This document shows, one piece after another, positions 9,466-17,557 of a DNA stretch of 61,861 bases. The position numbers and the translations under genes were made by a program. How positions within the stretch are numbered: the first letter of the stretch is position 1; each line of letters opens with the position of its first letter. The stretch spans positions 1 through 61,861 of the forward strand of contig JBHEMK010000193.1 in NCBI GenBank assembly GCA_046262635.1, written 5' to 3'. The notes beneath the pieces are model-generated. The model did no database searches and was not told the DNA's origin. It saw only the letters and a program-made list of their open reading frames with translations. Origin of the DNA: JBHEMK01 sp046262635 (GTDB lineage Bacteria; Actinomycetota; Thermoleophilia; Gaiellales; Gaiellaceae).

Positions 9466-10629
9466 GTGGACTTCGAGTTGACGCCCGAGCAGCGCGAGAT
9501 CCAGGCGCTGACCCGTGAGTTCGCCAGGGCGGAGATCGAGCCGCACGCCGCCGAGTGGGATCGCGAGCACCGCTTCCCGCGCGACCTCTACGGCAAGCTT
9601 GCGGAGCTCGGATTGATGGGCGTCTGCATCCCGGAGGCATACGGGGGCGCGGGCGCCGACTTCTTCTCGTACATCCTCGTCCTCGAGGAGCTCTCGCGGG
9701 CGGACGCCGGCGTCGGCGTCACAGTCGCGGTGCACACGAGCGCCGCCACGCTGCCGATTCTGACCTTCGGCACCGACGAGCAGCGGTCCCGCTTCGTCCC
9801 ACCTCTGGCGCGTGGCGAGCAGATCGGTGCCTTCGCGTTGACCGAGCCTGAGGCGGGCTCGGACGCCGGCTCGCTGCGGACGCGCGCCGAGGCGAAGGGC
9901 GAGTGCTGGACGATCACGGGCGTCAAACAGTGGATCACCAACGGCTCCCATGCGGGTACCTACGTGGTCTTCGCGCGGACGGATCCCGCTGCGCCGGGCG
10001 CGCGTGGCGTCTCCGCGTTCGTCCTCGACGCCGAGCACGTCCGGGCGACCCGTGAGTGGGAGAAACTCGGACTGAACTCCTCCTCGACGGTCGATCTCGT
10101 GATCGAGGGCGCGCAGGTCGGCCCTGACCGTCTGCTGCACGAGGAAGGGAAGGGCTTTGCGGTCGCCATGACGACGCTGGACGGCGGCCGGATCGGGATT
10201 GCGGCGCAGGCGCTCGGAATCGCGCAGGCAGCCTACGACGCTGCCTGTGTCTACTCGCTCGAGCGCCGGCAGTTCGGCAGGCGGATCGGCGAGTTCCAGG
10301 CGATCCAGTGGAAGCTCGCCGACATGGCGACCGCGATCGACGCGGCCCGGCTGCTCGTCTACCGCGCGGCCGACCTCAAACAGCGCGGCAGGCCGCACAC
10401 CGAGGCCGGGGCGAAGGCCAAGCTCTATGCATCGGAGGTCGCGCGCCGTCAGACGGCCGAGGCGATCCAGATCTTCGGCGGCTACGGGTACACGAAGGAC
10501 TTCCCCGTCGAGCGGTACTACCGCGACGCGAAGATCACCGAGATCTACGAGGGGACGAGCGAGATCCAGCGGCTGGTGATCGCCCGCTCGATCCTGGGGC
10601 TCCGGCGCCAGGCGCTGGCCCAGGGATGA
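9466..10629 (+). CDS. Acyl-CoA dehydrogenase
   Basis: This FAD enzyme oxidises acyl-CoA to trans-2-enoyl-CoA and passes electrons to ETF (encoded at 54-56 kb). The 387-residue product starts VDFELTPEQREIQAL, a standard N-terminus, followed by EAYGGAGADF, FALTEPEAGSDAGS and WITNGSHAGTYVVFARTD (FAD/substrate signatures). The C-terminal domain has RRQFGRRIGEFQAIQWKLADM, IFGGYGYTKDFPVERYYRD and the catalytic Glu in YEGTSEIQ. Length and motifs match short/medium-chain or isovaleryl/butyryl types; chain length cannot be told. GTG start, probably leaderless from the palindromic -10. Confidence 0.94.
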   Translation: MDFELTPEQREIQALTREFARAEIEPHAAEWDREHRFPRDLYGKLAELGLMGVCIPEAYGGAGADFFSYILVLEELSRADAGVGVTVAVHTSAATLPILTFGTDEQRSRFVPPLARGEQIGAFALTEPEAGSDAGSLRTRAEAKGECWTITGVKQWITNGSHAGTYVVFARTDPAAPGARGVSAFVLDAEHVRATREWEKLGLNSSSTVDLVIEGAQVGPDRLLHEEGKGFAVAMTTLDGGRIGIAAQALGIAQAAYDAACVYSLERRQFGRRIGEFQAIQWKLADMATAIDAARLLVYRAADLKQRGRPHTEAGAKAKLYASEVARRQTAEAIQIFGGYGYTKDFPVERYYRDAKITEIYEGTSEIQRLVIARSILGLRRQALAQG

Positions 10630-10747
10630 CGCGCCCGGGGCGAACAAGCGCGCGCTCCCCCCGACGGGTACCCCCGCCGGCCGTCCGCCTTTCCGAGCGC
10701 TCTGGCACAGCCGGGACACCCCGTCCTGCCGACGACGCGATCGCCCG

Positions 10748-11323
10748 ATGAGCTCTCGGCGGCGCGACGAGCCGGTGCGGCTGACGCGTATCTATACGCG
10801 CGGCGGCGACCGCGGCGAGACCAGTCTCGGCGACGGCTCCCGCGTTTCGAAGCTCGACCCGCTCGTCGCGGCCTTCGGCGCCGTGGACGAGCTGAACGCG
10901 CAGCTCGGCGTCGCGCTCGCCGGCGAGGTGCCGGGTGCCCTCCGCGAGCCGCTCGAGCTGATCCAGAACGAACTCTTCGACGTCGGCGCCGACGTATCGG
11001 TGCCGTACGCGGCCGGCGACGAGCGGCTGCGGGTCTCCCAGGATCAGGTCGACCGGCTCGAGCAGCTCTGCGACCGCTTCAACGGGTCGCTGCCCGAGCT
11101 GAAGAGCTTCGTCCTCCCCGGCGGCACGCAGCTCGCGGCCCGGCTCCACGTCGCCCGGACCGTTTGCCGGCGCGCCGAGCTCGCGGCGCTCGCCGCCCCC
11201 TCGAGCCCGCTCGCCCGGATCTACCTGAACCGGCTCTCCGATTTGCTCTTCATCTTGGCGCGCTCCGCGAACGACGCCGCGGGGGCCGCCGAGCCGCTCT
11301 GGCAGCCGGGCGCCTCGCGCTAG
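10748..11323 (+). CDS. Cob(I)alamin adenosyltransferase, PduO type
   Basis: The enzyme adenosylates cob(I)alamin with ATP to make adenosylcobalamin, the cofactor of methylmalonyl-CoA mutase encoded immediately downstream. The 191-residue product has the PduO nucleotide loop TRGGDRGETSLGDGSRVSK at its start, FGAVDELNA, ELFDVGADVS and the C-terminal RAELAALAAPSSPLARIYLNRLSDLLF segment in pieces typical of the trimeric helical bundle. There is no clear ribosome site. The PduO-mutase neighbourhood is common and supports delivery of cofactor to the mutase. Confidence 0.93.
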   Translation: MSSRRRDEPVRLTRIYTRGGDRGETSLGDGSRVSKLDPLVAAFGAVDELNAQLGVALAGEVPGALREPLELIQNELFDVGADVSVPYAAGDERLRVSQDQVDRLEQLCDRFNGSLPELKSFVLPGGTQLAARLHVARTVCRRAELAALAAPSSPLARIYLNRLSDLLFILARSANDAAGAAEPLWQPGASR

Positions 11324-11382
11324 GCAAGCGACCCGCCAAGCACACTGGTCGGCCGGGCAGTCGCGGTCGACCTCGGGCCCGG

Positions 11383-11420
11383 CTGTCGGCGACAGCGGAG
11401 CGACCCTAGAATCAGGGTCG
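11383..11420. promoter_or_regulatory. Promoter and two inverted repeats before the mutase gene
   Basis: TAGAAT (11407-11412) is a strong -10, 9 nt before the ATG. It lies inside a perfect inverted repeat, CGACCCT (11401-11407) and AGGGTCG (11414-11420), spaced by 6 nt. A second palindrome, CTGTCG-G-CGACAG (11383-11395), covers the -35 position. Both look like operator sites for an unidentified regulator. Confidence 0.55.
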
Positions 11421-11421
11421 G

Positions 11422-13092
11422 ATGGCAACAGCAGAGGACCCCCGCACCGGGCTGACCTCCACCGCCGAGTGGAGGCGCGAGCTGTACGAGGCGAAGCCCG
11501 AGCGGCAGAGCGAGCTCTTTTCGACGATGTCGGGTGTCGAGAACGAACCCCTCTACACGCCTGACAACGTCGAGGTTGATTACGAGCGGGAGCTCGGCTA
11601 TCCGGGCGTCTATCCGTTCACCCGTGGCGTCTATCCCTCGATGTACCGAGGCAAGCTCTGGACGATGCGGCAGTTCGCCGGCTTCGGCACGGCGGCCGAG
11701 ACGAACGAACGGTTCCGCTACCTGCTCGAGCACGGCCAGACGGGGCTCTCGACCGCCTTCGACATGCCGACGTTGATGGGTCTCGACTCCGATCACGCGC
11801 GCTCGCTCGGGGAGGTGGGCCGTGAGGGCGTCGCGGTCGACTCGCTCGACGACATGGAGACCCTGTTTTCGGGCATTCCGCTCGACGGCGTCTCGACGTC
11901 GATGACCATCAACTCGCCTGCGGCCATGCTGCTCGCCTTCTACGCCTGCGTCGGTGAGAAGCAGGGCGTTCCGATCGCCGACCTGCGCGGGACCGTGCAG
12001 ACGGACATCCTCAAGGAGTACATCGCCCAGAAGGAGTGGATCTTCCCGCCGGAGCCGTCGATGCGGCTGGTAGTCGACATGATCGAGTGGTGTGCTCGCG
12101 AGATGCCGCAGATGCACCCGGTGTCGATCTCGGGCTACCACATCCGTGAAGCCGGCTCGACCGCCGCTCAGGAGCTCGCCTTCACGCTCGCCGACGGCTT
12201 TGCCTATGTCGATGCGTGCATCGCCCGCGGACTGGACGTCGACGACTTTGCGCCGCGTTTCTCCTTCTTCTTCAACGCGCATCTGGACTTCTTCGAGGAG
12301 ATCGCGAAGTACCGCGCGGCCCGTCGAATCTGGGCGCGGGAGCTGCGCGAGCGTTACGGCGCGAAGAGTCCGCGCTCATGGCTGATGCGCTTCCACACGC
12401 AGACCGCGGGCGTATCGCTGACGGCGCAGCAGCCGGAGGTGAACCTGATCAGGACGGCGATCGAGGCCCTCGCCGCGGTTCTCGGCGGGACGCAGTCGCT
12501 GCACACGAACTCGTTCGACGAGGCGCTGGCCCTGCCGACCGAGCACGCGGTGCGGCTGGCGTTGCGCACCCAGCAGGTGATCGCGCACGAGACCGGCGTC
12601 GCGAACACGATCGATCCCCTCGGCGGCGCCTATTACGTCGAGCAGCTGACGAACGAGCTGGAGCGCGAGGCCTACGAGTACTTCGACCGGATCGAGAAGC
12701 TCGGCGGCGTCGTCGCCGCGATCAAGGACAGCTTCTTCCAGCGTGAGATCGCGGAGGCGTCGTTCCGCTACCAATCCGAGGTCGAGGCGTCGCAGCGGAT
12801 CATCGTCGGCGTCAACCGCTACCAGCTCGACGTCGAGCCCGAGCTCGAGATCCTGAAGATCGACCCTGCACTCGAGCCGCAGCAGATCGAGCGCGTCCGG
12901 GAGCTGCGGGGCCGCCGCGACGCCTCGGCAGCAGAGGCGGCCCTGACCCGCCTGAAGGAGGCCGCGGCCCACGAGAACCGGAACCTGATGCCGACGATCA
13001 TGGACGCGTCGCGCGCGTACGTGACGATGGGCGAGATGTGCGACACGCTCAGGGAAATCTGGGGCGTGTGGCGGGAGACGCCGGTCTTCTGA
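11422..13092 (+). CDS. Methylmalonyl-CoA mutase, large (catalytic) subunit
   Basis: This subunit interconverts methylmalonyl-CoA and succinyl-CoA with adenosylcobalamin, completing propionyl-CoA oxidation. The 556-residue product has the TIM-barrel substrate domain: YPGVYPFTRGVYPSMYRGKLWTMRQFAGFG, GLSTAFDMPTLMG, STSMTINSPAA, ISGYHIREAGSTAAQELAFTLADG (seen in shorter pieces along the frame) and LHTNSFDEALALPTEHAVRLALRTQQ. It lacks the C-terminal B12-binding domain, which is a separate gene 500 bp downstream (13584), as in archaeal and many actinobacterial split enzymes. Confidence 0.95.
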   Translation: MATAEDPRTGLTSTAEWRRELYEAKPERQSELFSTMSGVENEPLYTPDNVEVDYERELGYPGVYPFTRGVYPSMYRGKLWTMRQFAGFGTAAETNERFRYLLEHGQTGLSTAFDMPTLMGLDSDHARSLGEVGREGVAVDSLDDMETLFSGIPLDGVSTSMTINSPAAMLLAFYACVGEKQGVPIADLRGTVQTDILKEYIAQKEWIFPPEPSMRLVVDMIEWCAREMPQMHPVSISGYHIREAGSTAAQELAFTLADGFAYVDACIARGLDVDDFAPRFSFFFNAHLDFFEEIAKYRAARRIWARELRERYGAKSPRSWLMRFHTQTAGVSLTAQQPEVNLIRTAIEALAAVLGGTQSLHTNSFDEALALPTEHAVRLALRTQQVIAHETGVANTIDPLGGAYYVEQLTNELEREAYEYFDRIEKLGGVVAAIKDSFFQREIAEASFRYQSEVEASQRIIVGVNRYQLDVEPELEILKIDPALEPQQIERVRELRGRRDASAAEAALTRLKEAAAHENRNLMPTIMDASRAYVTMGEMCDTLREIWGVWRETPVF

Positions 13093-13574
13093 GGAACCTC
13101 GTCGAACGCTGGGCCGCGTGGGTCGCGGGCGCCGTGCTCGTTGCGGGGATCGCACTCGTCCTTGTCGGGCGGCTCACCGGCGGATCCTCCTCCGCCGCCG
13201 CCGGCAAGCCCGCGCCGCTCGCCCCCGCGGCGGGGAGGGTGGCGCGGTTGTTCGTCGAGTCGGCGGTGGCGAGGCGAAACCTCGCGCGATCGTACAGCCT
13301 CGTCACCCCGACGCTGCGCCAGGGGATGAGCCGGGCGGAGTGGCTGAGCGGCACGATCCCCGTCGTCCCCTACCCCGTATCGCAGGCGGTGCCGCGCTAC
13401 CAGGTCGAGGGCTCGTACACCGACCACGCCCTGCTCGAGGTGACCTTCTACCCGCGGCCGAAGAGCTCGGTGCGTTCGGAGGCGTTCTTGCTTTCCCTCG
13501 CCCGCGACAACGGCCGCTGGCTCGTCTCGGCCTGGTCGGCAAGAAGCGTCGTCGGCGCGCCCGCGGGGAAATAG
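13068..13574 (+). CDS. Single-pass membrane protein of unknown function
   Basis: The frame overlaps the 3' end of the mutase gene and encodes about 168 residues from GTG 13068. A transmembrane helix (AAWVAGAVLVAGIALVLVG) lies near the start and is followed by a Ser/Ala/Pro linker and an outside domain (ARSYSLVTPTLRQGM, ALLEVTFYPRPKSS, LLSLARDNGRWLVSAW), reminiscent of small NTF2-like extracellular domains. It sits between the two mutase subunit genes and its stop codon TAG forms part of a -10 for the next gene. No function is proposed. Confidence 0.65.
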   Translation: MAGDAGLLRNLVERWAAWVAGAVLVAGIALVLVGRLTGGSSSAAAGKPAPLAPAAGRVARLFVESAVARRNLARSYSLVTPTLRQGMSRAEWLSGTIPVVPYPVSQAVPRYQVEGSYTDHALLEVTFYPRPKSSVRSEAFLLSLARDNGRWLVSAWSARSVVGAPAGK

Positions 13575-13583
13575 ACTTCGGAC

Positions 13584-13982
13584 GTGGCGCGCAAGATCAG
13601 GGTCGTGATCGCGAAGCCTGGCCTCGACGGGCACGACCGGGGGGCGAAGATCATCGCCCGTGCACTGCGCGACGCGGGCATGGAGGTGATCTACACGGGC
13701 CTCCACCAGACTCCGGATCAGATCGTCGAGACGGCGATCCAGGAGGACGCCGACGCAGTCGGGATCTCGATCCTCTCCGGGGCCCACATGTCGCTCGTAC
13801 CGCGCATCCTCGAAGGCCTGCGCGAGGGCGGTGCCGAGGACGTACTCGTCGTCGTCGGCGGCACGATCCCGAACGACGATGCCGCCGAACTGAAGGAGCA
13901 GGGGGTCGCGGCGGTCTTCACGCCGGGCGCGCCGACGTCGGAGATCGTCGAATTCCTCAAGGGGAAGGTTCCGGTCTCATAG
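13584..13982 (+). CDS. Methylmalonyl-CoA mutase, B12-binding subunit
   Basis: The 132-residue product is the free-standing cobalamin-binding domain of the split mutase. It shows KPGLDGHDRGAKII, the DxHxxG motif whose His replaces dimethylbenzimidazole as lower cobalt ligand, plus GISILSGAHM and VVGGTIPNDD, which complete the flavodoxin-like B12 pocket. GTG start, 6 nt after TAGACT (13572-13577), so it may have its own leaderless promoter. The 3' end overlaps the enoyl-CoA hydratase frame. Confidence 0.95.
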   Translation: MARKIRVVIAKPGLDGHDRGAKIIARALRDAGMEVIYTGLHQTPDQIVETAIQEDADAVGISILSGAHMSLVPRILEGLREGGAEDVLVVVGGTIPNDDAAELKEQGVAAVFTPGAPTSEIVEFLKGKVPVS

Positions 13983-14749
13983 GCCTCGAGCTGTCGCGCC
14001 TGGGCCGCGTTGCGATCGTGACGATCAACCGTCCGGAGGCGCTGAACGCCCTCAACTCGGCGCTTCTCCACGACCTGCGCGAGACGCTGGCGCGGCTCGC
14101 GCGCGAAGAGGACTCGGGCGCCGTCATCCTGACCGGCGGCGGCGACGCGTTCATCGCAGGCGCCGACATCAAGGAGATGCGCTCGAAGAGCGTGCTCGAG
14201 GCGCGCACCTACGGTGCGCTCGGGCAGGAGTGTGCGGACATGCTCGAGACGATGCACAAGCCGACACTCGCGGCGATCAACGGCTATGCCCTCGGCGGCG
14301 GCCTCGAGCTCGCGCTCGGCTGCGACATCCGCTACGCCTCGACGCGGGCGAAGCTCGGCCAGCCCGAGGTCAACCTCGGGATCATCCCCGGCTGGGGGGG
14401 CACGCAACGGCTCGCCCGCATCGCCGGCATTGGCTTCGCGAAGGAGCTGATCCTGACCGGCCGCACGATCGACGCGAAGGAGGCCCAGCGGCACGGTCTC
14501 ATCACCGCGCTCTTCGAGCCCGCTGAGCTGCTTCCAAGGACGCTCGAACTCGCGCAGGAACTCGCCGAGAAGAGCCCCTTAGCGCTCGCCTATGCGAAGG
14601 AGGCGACGAACCGCGCCCTGCATGGAGACCTCGGCGCAAACCTCGCGGAGGAGGTCAACCTCTTCTCGATTCTCTTCTCGACTGAGGACGCGAAGGAGGG
14701 GCTCGATGCGTTCATGGAGAAGCGCGGGCCGGGGTTCGTCGGCCACTGA
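13979..14749 (+). CDS. Enoyl-CoA hydratase/isomerase family protein, unusual start
   Basis: Crotonase-fold protein of about 256 residues. Visible are RVAIVTINRPEALNALN, FIAGADIKEM (oxyanion hole), HKPTLAAINGYALGGGLELALGCDIRYAS and LGQPEVNLGIIPGWGGTQRL with Glu at both catalytic positions, in normal order. So it is probably an active 2-enoyl-CoA hydratase. There is no ATG, GTG or TTG at the conserved N-terminus. The frame begins IGLELSRLGRV right at ATA 13979, which overlaps the TAG stop of the B12 subunit gene (ATAG). Either ATA is used, or an ATG was lost, or translation is coupled another way. Confidence 0.85.
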   Translation: MGLELSRLGRVAIVTINRPEALNALNSALLHDLRETLARLAREEDSGAVILTGGGDAFIAGADIKEMRSKSVLEARTYGALGQECADMLETMHKPTLAAINGYALGGGLELALGCDIRYASTRAKLGQPEVNLGIIPGWGGTQRLARIAGIGFAKELILTGRTIDAKEAQRHGLITALFEPAELLPRTLELAQELAEKSPLALAYAKEATNRALHGDLGANLAEEVNLFSILFSTEDAKEGLDAFMEKRGPGFVGH

Positions 14750-14785
14750 CGCCGGAGCGCCGGCGGTCGACTGCAAATTCAGGGC

Positions 14786-14900
14786 GGTTGTGGGCCCTGC
14801 GTGAACGCGAAGAAGACGGGGTCGAAGAAGAGCTCGAGCGGAGTGAGGCGTTGCACGCGCCCGGCGCCCGGCTCGCTCACACAGCCGGACGCGAACGCGG
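14786..14900 (-). pseudogene. Remnant of an LtrA-family membrane protein gene
   Basis: On the minus strand the frame reads RLTPLELFFDPVFFAFTQ, a clear match to the N-terminal signature of the low temperature requirement A family (usual form TPLELFFDLVFVFAFTQ). Five codons later it hits a stop, and none of the remaining transmembrane helices is found downstream. Only this short N-terminal scar of a roughly 380-residue gene remains. Confidence 0.6.
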
Positions 14901-15184
14901 ACGGGTCGGTGCCGCGAATCCGGGCCCACCAGCGACGTTCGCTCGACCGCCGCGGAAGGACGCTGGACGTCTGGCTGACGACCCGCTCGCGCGCCCGGCC
15001 GCTTGAAGCGGGATCGGCGCGACGCCGGCGAACCGTGCGGAAGGCGGCTCCAGAGCGGATGCGTCCCTGGCGTGAAGGGGAGGAGACGATCGACGCGATT
15101 TGGGTCACAGGAGTCGGCGGAGGTGTCGTGCCCGCGTCTCGGTGGGATCCGCCGGCCGCGCTGCGCAGGGCGCCCCTGCGGCCG
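14901..15184. other. Non-coding stretch before the catabolic island
   Basis: No credible gene is seen between the LtrA remnant and the promoter of the first enolase-superfamily gene. Frames on both strands are Arg-rich and unlike any family. Part may be further decayed ltrA sequence. Confidence 0.4.
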
Positions 15185-15231
15185 TTGACAAGGCCGAGGC
15201 GAGCCGCGAACATGTCTCCGGAACCGTTACC
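15185..15231 (+). promoter_or_regulatory. Promoter with LacI-type operator, site 1
   Basis: A perfect -35 TTGACA (15185-15190) is followed after 17 nt by GAACAT as a weak -10. Operator-like GGAACCGTTACC lies at 15220-15231, where transcription would start. It matches the island consensus GGAANCGNTTCC except at one position. Confidence 0.65.
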
Positions 15232-15276
15232 AGCGTCGATCCAGCTGTGACACCCCGTTGGGTGAGAGGAGTCGAA

Positions 15277-16443
15277 GTGGCCGGCAGTGAGATCGAGGAC
15301 CGGGCGGTGATCGGAGGGATCGGAGGGGTGGCGCCGCTGCTGCTCGAGCGGATCGAGACGATCCCGATCCGGGTACCGCTCGCGCGCACCTACCGCGGGA
15401 GCGCCTACAAGATGACGCACCGCTCGACCCTGATCGTGCGACTCCACACGTCCGCGGGCGTGATCGGCGAGGCCTACGTCGGCGACGAGGACGCTGCGCT
15501 CGTCGAGATCGACCAGATTGTCCGGGACGAGATCGCGCCCCGCATCCTCGGCGACGATCTCTTCGCGATCGAGCGCCTCTGGCAGCTCGCCCGGCCGTCG
15601 ACATTCGACATCCTGCGTGACCGCCGCCTGGGCTTGGTCGCCTGCGCAGGGATCGACACGGCCGCGTGGGATGCGGTCGGCAAAACGCTCGGCCAGCCGC
15701 TCTGGCGACTGTGGGGCGGGTACCGCAATTCGATCCAGATGATCTCGATCGGAGGCTACTACGCCGCTGATGAGGACATCGCGGCAGAGATCGTCGAGCT
15801 GCAGGAGCGCGGACTCGCCGGGATGAAGTTCAAGGTCGGCGGCCTGACGCCGAAGGAAGACGCAGAGCGCTTCCGGTCGGCGCGTGAGGCGGCCGGACCG
15901 GACTTCGTCCTCCTGGCCGACGCGAACCAAGCGTGGATGCCACGCGACGCGATCCGCTTCGCCCGGCGCGACGAGGACTGTGACTTGCACTGGTTCGAGG
16001 AGCCCTGCAGATGGCACAACGACGCCCGCGCTATGCGCGACGTGCGCTATTCGGCCGGCGTCCGCATCTGCGCCGGTCAGAGCGAGTTCTCCGCATCGGG
16101 GTGCCGCGACCTGATGGATGTCGGTGCCATCGACGTCTGCAACTTCGACGCCTCCTGGTCGGGAGGACCGACCGAGTGGCGGCGGGTCGCCGCGATGGCG
16201 CTCTCCTACGACGTCGCGATGGGTCATCACGAGGAGCCGCAGGTTGCATCGCACCTGCTCTGCTCGATCCCGCACGGAACGTTCGTCGAGTGCTTCCATC
16301 CCGACCGCGACCCGATCTGGTGGAATCTGGTCGCGAACCGCCCGCCGCTTGCGAATGGGGTCCTGACGCTGTCGGAAGCGCCCGGGCTCGGCTGGGAGCT
16401 CGACGAGGACTACATCGCGCGCTATCGGATCAGCCTTGACTGA
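15277..16443 (+). CDS. Enolase-superfamily sugar-acid dehydratase (mandelate racemase group)
   Basis: Enzymes of this group abstract a proton next to a carboxylate and usually dehydrate sugar acids to 2-keto-3-deoxy acids. In the 388-residue product I see the KxK base motif (Lys184, Lys186 in MKFKVGG), Mg ligands Asp215 (LADANQAW), Glu241 (WFEEPC) and Glu270 (CAGQSE), and the His-Asp dyad Asp291 (CNFDASW) with His317/318 (GHHEEPQ). All catalytic parts are intact. Start GTG 15277 chosen for GAGGAG upstream. It is a close paralogue of the gene at 20931. The substrate is unknown; a C5/C6 aldonate is likely. Confidence 0.88.
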   Translation: MAGSEIEDRAVIGGIGGVAPLLLERIETIPIRVPLARTYRGSAYKMTHRSTLIVRLHTSAGVIGEAYVGDEDAALVEIDQIVRDEIAPRILGDDLFAIERLWQLARPSTFDILRDRRLGLVACAGIDTAAWDAVGKTLGQPLWRLWGGYRNSIQMISIGGYYAADEDIAAEIVELQERGLAGMKFKVGGLTPKEDAERFRSAREAAGPDFVLLADANQAWMPRDAIRFARRDEDCDLHWFEEPCRWHNDARAMRDVRYSAGVRICAGQSEFSASGCRDLMDVGAIDVCNFDASWSGGPTEWRRVAAMALSYDVAMGHHEEPQVASHLLCSIPHGTFVECFHPDRDPIWWNLVANRPPLANGVLTLSEAPGLGWELDEDYIARYRISLD

Positions 16444-16479
16444 TCCGAGCTCAGGTACTGAACACGTCAAGAGAGAGTC

Positions 16480-17517
16480 GTGACGAGCGGAGCGGCGAAC
16501 GTCCGGCGGCGGCGCACCAGCATGCGGGAGGTTGCGCAACTCGCAGGTGTTGCGATGTCGTCTGTGTCACGGGTTCTCTCGGGCCACCCGGATGTCTCGA
16601 CGGCCATGCAGGCACGCGTGCTCGCGGCGGTCGCTCAGCTCGGTTACCAGCCTGATCTCCTCGCTCAGAGCCTGCGGCGCCAGGAGACGATGACGATCGG
16701 CTTCGCGGTCGGGGACATCTCGAACCTGTTGTTCGCGGAGATCGTCGCGGCTGCGGAGACACGGCTGCGCGCGGCCGGCTATTCCATGCTGCTCACGAAC
16801 TCGGAAGGCAGCTCGGCCCTGGACGCCGCGCACATCCAGCTGCTGGCGCAGCGGCGGGTCGACGGGATCATTCTCTCCGTGAGCGACGAGCACGATCCGA
16901 CGACTCTCGCAGCCTTGGAACAGCTCGACATCCCCGTCGTCGTGCTCGACCGCAATGTCGACGTCGCCCATGCCAGGCACGTGTACACGGATCATCGACG
17001 CGGGATGCGGCAGGCAGTTGCACACCTGCTCGACCTGGGCCACCGGAACATCGCGATGATCAACGGACAGGCGATGCGACCCGTCGAGGAGCGCGGGGCG
17101 GCGCTCGAGGCGTGCTACGCGGAGCGCGGACTTCCGAAGGCCTACCGGATCCTGAACGGTGCGTTCTCCGTCGACTACGGGGCTCGCGCGGCCGGTGAGC
17201 TCCTCTCGACGGACGATCCTCCGACCGCGATCATCGCGGGAGGAAACCAGCTCATGCTCGGGTCGCTGCGGGTGCTCCATTCACGTGGGCTCCGCCTCGG
17301 TCGCGACGTCTCGTTCGTCGGTTGCGACGACATTCCGATCAGCGAGCTGTACGACCCGCCGATCGCCGTCGTCCGGCGGGACACGGCGGCGATCGGTCGC
17401 AGCGCGGCCGAGCTGATGCTGGCGCTGCTCCGTCACGCGGACGTGGCAGACGTGACGCTGCCGAGCGAGTTCATCGCGCGCGCGAGCTGCGGGCCCGTGG
17501 CGCGTGTCCTCCGCTAG
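16480..17517 (+). CDS. LacI-family transcriptional regulator
   Basis: The 345-residue protein has an N-terminal helix-turn-helix (MREVAQLAGVAMSSVSRVLSGHPDVS, about residues 8-33), a hinge helix (GYQPDLLAQSLRR) and a periplasmic-binding-protein-like effector domain (GFAVGDISNLLFAEIV, VDGIILSVSDEHD, PVVVLDRNVD, ISFVGCDDIPISELYDPP-type ending). It is the only DNA-binding regulator in the island. Since LacI-type operators occur at nearly every promoter from 15.2 to 51.3 kb, it is the obvious candidate regulator. The effector is probably a sugar, lactone or sugar acid. The gene itself has no operator just upstream and may be co-transcribed with the dehydratase. Confidence 0.93.
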   Translation: MTSGAANVRRRRTSMREVAQLAGVAMSSVSRVLSGHPDVSTAMQARVLAAVAQLGYQPDLLAQSLRRQETMTIGFAVGDISNLLFAEIVAAAETRLRAAGYSMLLTNSEGSSALDAAHIQLLAQRRVDGIILSVSDEHDPTTLAALEQLDIPVVVLDRNVDVAHARHVYTDHRRGMRQAVAHLLDLGHRNIAMINGQAMRPVEERGAALEACYAERGLPKAYRILNGAFSVDYGARAAGELLSTDDPPTAIIAGGNQLMLGSLRVLHSRGLRLGRDVSFVGCDDIPISELYDPPIAVVRRDTAAIGRSAAELMLALLRHADVADVTLPSEFIARASCGPVARVLR

Positions 17518-17531
17518 CGTGGGAGGGTTCA

Positions 17532-17551
17532 GGAACCGATCCCGGTAGGCT
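17532..17551 (+). promoter_or_regulatory. LacI-type operator, site 2, next to a -10 element
   Basis: GGAACCGATCCC at 17532-17543 differs from the island consensus at one base. Two nt later TAGGCT (17546-17551) forms a -10, so a bound repressor would block polymerase at the promoter of the short leader frame and the lyase gene. Confidence 0.6.
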
Positions 17552-17557
17552 ATCGCC

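Noticed and set aside
14779..16539. 586-codon minus-strand frame opposite the first dehydratase
   Set aside because: Most of it is the antisense shadow of the enolase-superfamily gene. Only its last 40 codons, outside that gene, show the LtrA motif.
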